A stretch of 64,000 nt of DNA from Methanosarcina acetivorans C2A (GTDB taxonomy: Archaea > Halobacteriota > Methanosarcinia > Methanosarcinales > Methanosarcinaceae). Position 1 is the stretch's first letter; the number at the start of each line of letters is the position of its first letter. The stretch lies in contig NC_003552.1 of NCBI RefSeq assembly GCF_000007345.1, forward strand, positions 2,790,001-2,854,000. The letters run 5' to 3'. The notes under the pieces were generated by a model that was given only the letters and a program-made list of their open reading frames with translations, was not told the DNA's origin and searched no databases. Of the stretch, positions 9,194 to 16,476 are shown in pieces. Both the position numbers and the translations under genes were made by a program.

Positions 9194-10102
9194 TCACGGA
9201 TGTTTGATAAATGTGCCTTTTCTGTATTCTTCAAAAGCCGTTTTCAATTCTGCCTGCGTGTTCATAACAATAGGTCCATACCAGGCAACCGGCTCCCCAA
9301 TTGGTTTTCCCGCCACAAGCAGGAACCTTACCCCTCGCTCGCCTGCAGTCACTTCTATCGAATCTCCGTCCCCGTAAAGAACCAGGGTCTCTTTCTCTAT
9401 CATACAGTCCACTGCAGGGTCAAGATATCTTTTTCCTTCGACTTCAAAGGTACACGGGTCTTTTTCCCTGTCAAAATTCCCACTGCCCTCTATCACATAC
9501 GCAAAGACGGTATATCCGGGAACTGTCAGATGGAAAAATTTCTCCGCCGGAGGGACTGTAACGTCCAGATATTCGGGGTTGGTTACTATTTCCCGCACAG
9601 GCCCTTCAATCCCGTTTACTTCCCCGCAAATAATTCTTACTTTCAGTCCTTTTTCCATGAAAAGTTCAGGCACTACGTTACTTTTGATCTCCTGATAGCG
9701 CGGATTCATCATTTTGTGCGAAGCCGGAAGGTTTGCCCAGAGCTGAAAACCCCAAAGAATTCCGTTTTCATCCCCTTCTGGCATTTCCTGATGGATAATT
9801 CCGCTTCCGGCAGTCATCCACTGCAGCTCTCCAGGTCGGATCGCACCTTTATTTCCCAGGCTGTCCTCATGCCGAACCTCCCCCTGCAGGACATAAGTGA
9901 TAGTCTCTATCCCCCTGTGCGGATGCCAGGGAAATCCCATAATGTATTCCTCCGGTTTTTCAGAATGAAAGTCATCAAGCAACAAAAAAGGGTCAAGCTC
10001 AGGTACATTCTGGAAGCCGAAAACCCTCTTTAAGTGTACTCCTGCCCCCTCAATTGTTGGCATGCTTCTCATTACTTTTCTTACTCGTCTAAGATTTGCC
10101 AT
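9194..10102 (-). CDS. pirin family protein
   Basis: Bicupin of the pirin family, 302 residues, cytoplasmic. The N-terminal cupin has the metal-binding set in GFPWHPHRGIETITYVLQG, then VRHEDS, and a downstream Glu/His (IIHQEMPEGDE). Some pirins show quercetin 2,3-dioxygenase activity, while others act as redox-sensing cofactors; neither can be chosen here. The start is the ATG at 10102, with GGGGAGGT 6 bases upstream. The longer frame to 10171 has no such signal. The gene stands alone. Confidence 0.9.
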   Translation of the reverse strand: MANLRRVRKVMRSMPTIEGAGVHLKRVFGFQNVPELDPFLLLDDFHSEKPEEYIMGFPWHPHRGIETITYVLQGEVRHEDSLGNKGAIRPGELQWMTAGSGIIHQEMPEGDENGILWGFQLWANLPASHKMMNPRYQEIKSNVVPELFMEKGLKVRIICGEVNGIEGPVREIVTNPEYLDVTVPPAEKFFHLTVPGYTVFAYVIEGSGNFDREKDPCTFEVEGKRYLDPAVDCMIEKETLVLYGDGDSIEVTAGERGVRFLLVAGKPIGEPVAWYGPIVMNTQAELKTAFEEYRKGTFIKHP

Positions 10103-10502
10103 TATATTACCTCCCCAATAAAAATAAAGGCTAAAGTTGATAAATCTGATTTGGCATGAAAGTCCATGCATACTTTCATTTTTTGTGCCTGTTATTCAGG
10201 AATTTCATGTGCGTTTTCTGTAAAAATGTGTTTTAGCCTGTAATATTTAGTATGAACTTTTATATAAGCCAATTTATATTTTGACCTGTTACGATGTAAG
10301 ATTAGTGAATCAAAACACGATATTCGATAATGAGTATAAAAAATAAAGTTAAGCATGGTTAGATATAAGCCTATAAATTAACCCTCGAGCCTGTATCTAT
10401 TCAGTGTCTATTCATATTCTGCAGCCCTGTTGGTAACAGTACAGTTTTTTCATTAAACGTTACCTTTCAGGGCAAAGGTGCAAAACTTCGGGGGACGGTG
10501 TA
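10103..10502. other. intergenic, promoter of the pirin gene and leader of a small ORF
   Basis: AT-rich region with no gene. TATA-like sequences near 10258-10282 could serve the pirin gene or the small ORF at 10503. Confidence 0.3.
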
Positions 10503-10661
10503 ATGGGAATCTTTTCGAAGGGAATAAGTCCGGATCTGAAAGTTTTTCTTGAGACCGGGGATCTGGACAACTTGCTTAAAGTGAGGTCGAAGTTAAGACA
10601 GTTAGATGACAGAGATGTTAAGAAAATTCGTTCCACCCTCGAGAAGTGGAACAGCCCTTAG
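10503..10661 (+). CDS. small hypothetical protein (52 aa)
   Basis: A short ORF starting MGIFSKGISPDLKVFLETGD and ending RSTLEKWNSP. It is strongly charged and helical, with no membrane segment. GGGGGA lies 8 bases before the ATG. Codon use is like that of neighbouring genes, unlike the random short ORFs nearby. The phrase LLKVRSKLRQLDDRDVKK looks like an amphipathic helix-turn-helix packing. I recognise no family. Confidence 0.55.
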   Translation: MGIFSKGISPDLKVFLETGDLDNLLKVRSKLRQLDDRDVKKIRSTLEKWNSP

Positions 10662-10690
10662 GCTTTCTCATTTGAATCCTGAGTTTCTTT

Positions 10691-10746
10691 CTGTTTACTT
10701 GTTTCCGTTTACTTGTATCGGTTTACTTGCCCCTGTTTACTTGCAG
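10691..10746. repeat. short tandem repeat, about 15-bp unit
   Basis: Four copies of GTTTACTTG separated by 5-6 variable bases, between the small ORF and the YihY-type gene. T-rich on the plus strand, so it may also help end upstream transcription. Confidence 0.6.
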
Positions 10747-10817
10747 AAAAAAGATTATGCAAAATTTTGATAAGAGATGTTTAATAAAAAGTCATATATT
10801 ATGAATTATGGGAAAAT

Positions 10818-11675
10818 ATGAGTTTGGGGTATATAGAAAAGCTGATCACCGGAACGATAAAGGAATGGATGGAAGATAATTCAAAGACTTACAGTGCTGC
10901 CCTTGCGTATTATTTTGTGTTAAGCCTGCCTGCCCTTCTGCTGTTTTCGGTATCCGTAGGGAGTCTTTTTTTGAGGTCAAAACAGATTCAGGATGCCATA
11001 ATCAGTAATCTTCAAGGATTCGTTGATCAGAGTGTAATTGATATGATTAATTCTCTCTTCAAATACATTCCAGAAGTAAATTCCCTTTCAGTAGGTGCAT
11101 TGATCGGTTTTGTGATCCTCCTCTGGAGTGCAAGTAATGTTTTCAGGCAAATGAAGAAATTCCTTGAGGTAGCCTGGGATATTGAACCTGCCGGGTCAAG
11201 TACGGTTAAAGACTTTATTAAAGGTTCAATCGTCTCTTTTTTCGTGGTCATTGTTTTTGGAGGGCTTCTTGCGCTCAGCATAATTGTCGAAGGGGTGCTT
11301 TATGCAGTTTCAAAAGTGTTCCAGGAGTGTTGCCCCTTTCCTCCGATTCTTGCCCGATACGCCGGTTCCATAGCCAGCTTTCTGATCCTTGTCCTGTTTT
11401 TCATGCTTGTCTACAGGGTTTTGCCCGATACGAAACTGGACCTTAAACCTGTTTTTGTGGGGTCACTGGTAACGGTAATTCTCATAAACATAGGCAAATA
11501 TGCTATTGGGTTTTATTTCGCATACAGCAACCCTGTTAGCGTTTATGGAGCGATCGGATCAGTCGTGGGGGTGTTTCTTCTGATCTATTACATCTCAATT
11601 ATGATTACAATTGGTGCGGAATTTACCAAGGTCTATTCGGAATCACGGACTGCCGCTGAAGTTAAAGATTTTTAA
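10818..11675 (+). CDS. YihY/BrkB-family membrane protein
   Basis: A 285-residue integral membrane protein of the YihY/virulence-factor-BrkB family (once called RNase BN). The family N-terminus is visible (WMEDNSKTYSAALAYYFVLSLPALLLF), as are the segments SVGALIGFVILLWSASNVFRQ, SFFVVIVFGGLLALSII, FLILVLFFMLVYRVLPDT and the C-terminal VYGAIGSVVGVFLLIYYIS. About six TM helices. The function of the family is unproven, and the nuclease assignment was withdrawn. No strong Shine-Dalgarno sequence; monocistronic. Confidence 0.9.
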   Translation: MSLGYIEKLITGTIKEWMEDNSKTYSAALAYYFVLSLPALLLFSVSVGSLFLRSKQIQDAIISNLQGFVDQSVIDMINSLFKYIPEVNSLSVGALIGFVILLWSASNVFRQMKKFLEVAWDIEPAGSSTVKDFIKGSIVSFFVVIVFGGLLALSIIVEGVLYAVSKVFQECCPFPPILARYAGSIASFLILVLFFMLVYRVLPDTKLDLKPVFVGSLVTVILINIGKYAIGFYFAYSNPVSVYGAIGSVVGVFLLIYYISIMITIGAEFTKVYSESRTAAEVKDF

Positions 11676-11908
11676 GGGTTGTAAGGCTTTCTCCGAACAA
11701 CGCCGGGAACTTTCATATACTATTAAAATACAGAATAATCGTTATGTTTAGGTATACATAACTACTTGTCATAAAATTGTGTCAAATAGTAAGAAAAAAT
11801 AAATAGTAACACTTGCGCAACTGAGGCACAAAATCAATTATTATGGGCATTGATGTCAAAGGCATGATTCATACTTCCAGAGGTCCATTGCTTTCGATCC
11901 TTAGTTCA

Positions 11909-11926
11909 ATTGCGTAAGTACGTAAT
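11909..11926. promoter_or_regulatory. inverted repeat upstream of modA
   Basis: ATTGCGTA-AG-TACGTAAT, 7 of 8 arm positions paired, directly overlaps the TATA-like TTATAAAAAAATA ahead of modA. It does not match the bacterial ModE consensus I know. The position suits a repressor responding to molybdate or another signal. Confidence 0.4.
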
Positions 11927-11956
11927 TATAAAAAAATATTTTTAGTAGGCGAAATC

Positions 11957-12781
11957 ATGAGGAAAGAACTGATCGTTCTGTTAGTGTTATTAGGTGTATT
12001 CCTTGCAATAGGATGTGCTGAAAACGGAAGCGAAGCTGTAAATGAAACGGGCACCCCCACAGCAGAAACAGCGGTACCCGAGCAGGAGTCCGAAACTATT
12101 TTAGTTTCTGCAGCTGCCAGCCTAACCGAAGTCTTTACGGATATGGAATCCCAGTTTGAAACCGAAAACCCTGATGTAGACGTTAATTTCAACTTTGCAG
12201 GGTCCGGAAGCCTGCGTACGCAAATAGAGGGAGGAGCTCCGGTTGATGTTTTTGCTTCGGCTTCCCAGAGCCACATGGACATACTTGCCGGAGAGGGGTT
12301 AATTGAGAACAGCTCAAGAGAAGACTTCGCCCAGAACTCCCTCGTGCTCATAGTCCCATCAAGCAGCACCCTCAACATAAGCGGAATAGAAGACCTGACC
12401 TCCCCCGAAGTTGAGAGGATCGCAATCGGAAATCCTGAAACAGCTCCTGTAGGCAAATATACAACCCAGTCTCTGACCGAAGCAGGAATCTGGGACCAGC
12501 TGGAAGGAAAGACAGTACTCGCCGAAGATGTAAAACAGGTCCTTGTATATGTTGAAAGAGGAGAGGTGGATGCAGGTTTTGTATACATGACCGACGCAAA
12601 GACCGCAGAGCCCGGAACCATCGAAATCGTTGCAACAGTGCCTGTAACTACCCCTATTAGCTACCCCATAGCTGTGGTTTCGGCATCTGAAAACAAAGAA
12701 GAAGCACAGGAATTCATCGATTTCGTAACAGGACAGGAAGGCCAGGAAATACTTGAGGAATACGGGTTCACTCCCGAATAA
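11957..12781 (+). CDS. modA: molybdate ABC transporter substrate-binding protein
   Basis: Periplasmic-type binding lipoprotein, 274 residues. The signal peptide ends in a lipobox (LAIGC, Cys20), followed by a Thr/Glu linker. The mature protein begins with the ModA hallmark VSAAASLTEVF. The conserved segments FNFAGSGSLRTQIEGGAPVD, PVGKYTTQSL and VDAGFVYMTD contact the oxyanion in the family. The sequence is of the ModA type; the archaeal WtpA type looks different. Molybdate is therefore the likely ligand, with tungstate possible. First gene of modA-modB-modC; the 171-bp gap to modB is filled by tandem repeats. Confidence 0.93.
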   Translation: MRKELIVLLVLLGVFLAIGCAENGSEAVNETGTPTAETAVPEQESETILVSAAASLTEVFTDMESQFETENPDVDVNFNFAGSGSLRTQIEGGAPVDVFASASQSHMDILAGEGLIENSSREDFAQNSLVLIVPSSSTLNISGIEDLTSPEVERIAIGNPETAPVGKYTTQSLTEAGIWDQLEGKTVLAEDVKQVLVYVERGEVDAGFVYMTDAKTAEPGTIEIVATVPVTTPISYPIAVVSASENKEEAQEFIDFVTGQEGQEILEEYGFTPE

Positions 12782-12791
12782 GAATAACAGC

Positions 12792-12930
12792 GTAAGCTAA
12801 AAACAGAAGCTAAGGAAAGAAGCTAAGGCAGAAGCTAAGGAAAGAAGCTAAAGCAGAAGCTAAGGAAAGAAGCTAAAGCAGAAGCTAAAAACAGAAGCTA
12901 AAGGCATAAGCTAAAAACAGAAACTAGAAA
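12792..12930. repeat. tandem repeat between modA and modB, AGAAGCTAAGGA units
   Basis: About ten units of 12-13 bp with core AGAAGCTAA, alternating GGA-A and A/GGC endings so that the longer period is 25 bp. It is purine-rich on the coding strand and occupies almost the whole intercistronic gap. It could stabilise or uncouple parts of the modABC mRNA. Confidence 0.75.
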
Positions 12931-12952
12931 ACGTAAGACCAAAACGTAAGAA

Positions 12953-13630
12953 ATGATACCTATGCTGGACAATATCTGGTTTCCTTTATCACTCACGCTC
13001 TGGATAGCAGCTATATCGTCTTTTTTCGTACTATCCAGTGGCGTAGCCATAGCTTATGTGTTTGCAAGGCGGGATTTCAGGGGGAAAGGACTTGCGGAAC
13101 TACTACTAACTCTTCCCCTTGTCCTTCCCCCTACCGTAATTGGTTACCTTCTTGTTGTCCTGGTGGGAAGAAATGGATTTTTAGGGCAGATGATTCTCAA
13201 TTTTCTGGGGACAGGGATCATGTTCACCTGGCAGGCAGCAGTTATTGCGGCATATACGGTTTCCCTTCCCCTGATGGTATATACCGCAAAAGCAGCCATT
13301 GAAGCAGTGGATAGGGAAATAGAATATGCTGCCTATATCCTTGGAAAAAGTGAACTTGAGACCGCTCTGCAAATAACCCTACCAATTGCAAAAAAAGGAA
13401 TACTGGCAGGGCTGATACTCAGTTTTGCCAGGGCTATGGGAGAATTCGGAGCAACTCTTATGCTGGCAGGAAATATCCCGGGAAAAACGAACACAATGTC
13501 GATCTCGATATATAGCGCCTTTCAGGCGGGAAATAACAAACTTGCCCAGGTGCTGGTCTTAATCCTGGTCTTTATGTCCCTGCTGACCATTGCATTGACC
13601 GGAAGATTCGCAGGAAAATTAGAGGTATGA
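12953..13630 (+). CDS. modB: molybdate ABC transporter permease
   Basis: A 225-residue inner-membrane permease with five TM segments. The EAA loop that docks the ATPase is EYAAYILGKSELETALQITL. The phrases LPLVLPPTVIGYLLV and RAMGEFGATLMLAGN are typical of ModB. The start is ATG at 12953, or the ATG three codons later. No strong ribosome binding site. Its stop overlaps the modC start by 4 bp (ATGA), indicating translational coupling. Confidence 0.93.
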   Translation: MIPMLDNIWFPLSLTLWIAAISSFFVLSSGVAIAYVFARRDFRGKGLAELLLTLPLVLPPTVIGYLLVVLVGRNGFLGQMILNFLGTGIMFTWQAAVIAAYTVSLPLMVYTAKAAIEAVDREIEYAAYILGKSELETALQITLPIAKKGILAGLILSFARAMGEFGATLMLAGNIPGKTNTMSISIYSAFQAGNNKLAQVLVLILVFMSLLTIALTGRFAGKLEV

Positions 13631-14778
13631 GATTGGGCGTTAAAGTTGATATTAAAAAACATTATACTGAAGCTGAAATCAATAGGAAAAGAAGCACTGG
13701 AAAAGCTTTTACGTTAGATGTCAGCTTTGAAATGGATAACGAACTTGTGGTGCTTTTCGGGCCTTCAGGGTCCGGAAAGACCACGTTGTTTAAATGCATT
13801 TCGGGAATCACACAGCCGGATAACGGAAAGATAACTGTAGGGAGTAAAATATACTACGACAAAGACAAAAAAATTAACCTGCCAATCCAGAAACGTAATC
13901 TTGGCTATGTTTTTCAGAACTATACCCTCTTTCCCCACATGAACGTGAGAAAAAACATAGAATGCGGCCTCAAAAAATGGGAAAAAGAGGACAGGGAAGT
14001 AAGGGTCATGGAAATGCTGAACCTGCTCCATATTGAGGAGCTGGAAACCCATTATCCATCTCAGCTTTCAGGCGGGCAGAAACAGAGAGTCGCCCTGGCA
14101 AGAGCCCTTGCTCCGAAACCCGAACTGCTGCTGCTTGATGAACCTTTTTCCGCACTTGACAGGGTACTAAGGATCGAACTTGCAGAAAAACTAAAGAAAC
14201 TGCAAAAAAGAATCGGAATTCCCCTCGCGTTTATCACGCACAGCCTGGACGAAGCTTTCGTTTTAGCTGACAGGATCCTCATTTTATATCGTGGGGAAGT
14301 CCAGCAGTTCGGAGCCCCTGAAGAGATCTTCTATCATCCCAGAAACCTGCATGTCGCAGAGCTCGCAGGTTTGTCAAATATTTTTGATGATGCACGGGTT
14401 GAGGAACAGGTTGAGAAACTGGTTGAGGGGAATAATGCAGGCCCAAAACGCACAGTTTTAAAGAGCGGGGAAATGCGGATTGCGGTAAACCCCCTGAACC
14501 TTAAAGAAGGGGATAAAGTTTCCTGGGGGATCCATCCGGAGAACATAACGCTTCTCCTGCCGAACTCCGGCTCCGAGGATAAGGACGAAAATGTCTATTC
14601 CGCATACGTCCACAGCATCACCGGCAAGGGACCAAAGAAAAGAATTGTACTTAAACTTGCCAGGCATGAAAAATCCCTGAATGCCGAGGTACCTGCACAA
14701 TTTGCAGATGCCCTGAACCTGAATACCGGGGATTTGTGTCTGGTCAAAATGGACATGAGTAAAGTAGTGGCGTTTTGA
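13627..14778 (+). CDS. modC: molybdate ABC transporter ATP-binding protein
   Basis: A 383-residue ATPase of the ModC type. Walker A is GPSGSGKTT (residues 45-53), the Q-loop is VFQNYTLFPHM, the signature is LSGGQKQRVA, Walker B is LLLLDEPFSALD and the H-loop is AFITHSLDEA. The C-terminal third (about residues 255-383) includes a molybdate-binding TOBE-like region (AYVHSITGKGPKKRIVLKL). It overlaps modB by 4 bp. Confidence 0.93.
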   Translation: MRLGVKVDIKKHYTEAEINRKRSTGKAFTLDVSFEMDNELVVLFGPSGSGKTTLFKCISGITQPDNGKITVGSKIYYDKDKKINLPIQKRNLGYVFQNYTLFPHMNVRKNIECGLKKWEKEDREVRVMEMLNLLHIEELETHYPSQLSGGQKQRVALARALAPKPELLLLDEPFSALDRVLRIELAEKLKKLQKRIGIPLAFITHSLDEAFVLADRILILYRGEVQQFGAPEEIFYHPRNLHVAELAGLSNIFDDARVEEQVEKLVEGNNAGPKRTVLKSGEMRIAVNPLNLKEGDKVSWGIHPENITLLLPNSGSEDKDENVYSAYVHSITGKGPKKRIVLKLARHEKSLNAEVPAQFADALNLNTGDLCLVKMDMSKVVAF

Positions 14779-14941
14779 AAAACGAATATAGTTGTAGCAT
14801 TCTGAAATCCGGGTAAAGTAGTTTCTTTCTGAAAAAGGAGTGAAGTAGTTGCATTCTGAAATTTGAATACAACAGTGGCATTCTGGACATATTGTTAAAG
14901 GTCAAAAAGAAAATATTGAGTTTTTGGAAAAACCGAAGGTT

Positions 14942-15549
14942 TCAGGAAACAATCTCCAGTTCATCAACTGTACAGACTTCCCCGAACATCGGGAAGATTC
15001 CTTCTACGGCAAACTTTTGAAACTCTTCATTTATAGAGGCAGTGCAGTCGCTTAATACCACGCATTTGTAACCTCTGTTAAATGCACTTCTAAAAGTGAT
15101 TTCGAAGCAAAGGTTTGTTGCAACCCCTGTTAAAAGGAGAGTGTCACACTTTAAACCTTTCAGGATTTGATCCAGATCAGTATTATGAAAGGCGTCCAGG
15201 GTATTGTATTTGATGACTACGATGTCTTCCGGCTGAGGAGTAAATTCTTCCACAATCCCGAATTCGAATTCCCTTTTCTCGGGCTTCGTTGTTGCGAATT
15301 CCATATGCTTAGCAGTCTTCCATAACCCCATATCCGGTAAAACCTCAAGCCTGATGTTCATTATAGTATGAATAACAGGAATCCCTGCAGCTCTTGCTTT
15401 TTCTATGGCTTTCTTCGTATTTTCAATCATATTTTTCTCTTTTGCATGCTTAAGGATCCCCAGTCCGCACCGAACCTATTTTCATGGAGAACATAATTTT
15501 GTACGTCTACGGCGATAAGAGCTGTACCTTCTTTCTTTACACTGGTCAT
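14942..15549 (-). pseudogene. isochorismatase-family hydrolase, frameshifted
   Basis: Two frames together spell one cysteine hydrolase of the isochorismatase/nicotinamidase family. The N-terminal piece (15549 to about 15460) starts MTSVKKEGTALIAVDVQNYV, with GGAGGGG before its ATG, and contains the catalytic Asp. The remainder (from 15430, or from upstream in the second frame: ILKHAKEKNMIENTKKA) carries the cis-peptide and cysteine segment LLTGVATNLCFE. The two frames differ by one base near 15455-15475. The first frame ends in TGA overlapping the ATG at 15430. Either the gene is inactive or the sequence has an error. A more decayed copy lies at 19596-19926. Confidence 0.75.
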
Positions 15550-16476
15550 TTCTATCCCCTCCTGTTTACCGTGATTTATATCTATGGACTAATTTTTCTC
15601 CGGATCACGATTGACTATCCCTGCCTTCTCTCCAGGAATTGATGAAGGGCTTCATGCCACGGTCTGCTTAACTTTTTCCCCAAATTTGAAACCTAGCTCT
15701 GGAAACAAAAAACAATTTCGAAAATCTTTTTGCTGAATAATTCAGCAAAGTTCTGAAAGTCCGCCTGCAGGAAATTTTCTGACAGGAAATGGTTCATAAT
15801 CACTATAGCCCAGTTTTTCCTCTTTTTATTACCTCGTCTTATTTATATATTTCACAGTTTATATTAATCCACTGACAGGTATCCCATTTTGTCCAGATAG
15901 TTAAAGATGTGCTTTGTCATTATCGTTTTTATTTTGCTCTTTTTGTGACATGTTTACTTCCTTGCTCTTATTTTTGGCCATTTTTTTTGGAAGATCGTTC
16001 CCCTGCGTCGAGCGGAATGGAAAAAACACGGTATGTCAAATAAGGTTGCACAGACAAGAGAATTCATAATTTTGTTCTCATTAGACAGAAAAAAGTAACG
16101 TTAGCTGTCAATAAATTGTTCTGCCTGAGCGATCTAAGCTATTGGGACGGAATCCGGGCTCCTATATCGTAACTGTGGAAAATCAAAAACCCAGATATTG
16201 GCATATTTTGCTCTGAAGTTGATATGATATGTCGACATCTGGTGATAATTACTGCAAAAAATGTAATCTAATCCAGGTTTTTGCCAATTTGCAGTCATAC
16301 TATTTAATAAATTATTCTATTTCTTTTTAAAGAGGAGTATATTTATTCTTTTATGATGAGATAACTGTAACTAATTCAAGAAAGTTTGGTGTTTGATATA
16401 AGCAGGAGATTACTGGATTTTGAAACAACCAGAACAGGGTTAAAAGAATCACATCTTGAATCAGGGGTGTAATCAG
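15550..16476. other. long intergenic region with a 19-bp palindrome
   Basis: No gene seen in 900 bp. At 15730-15748, TTGCTGAAT-A-ATTCAGCAA is a perfect 9-bp-arm palindrome, not followed by a T tract, so more likely an operator than a terminator. The promoter of the surface-protein gene is probably GTATATTTATTC near 16337-16349, giving a leader of about 100 nt. Confidence 0.45.
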
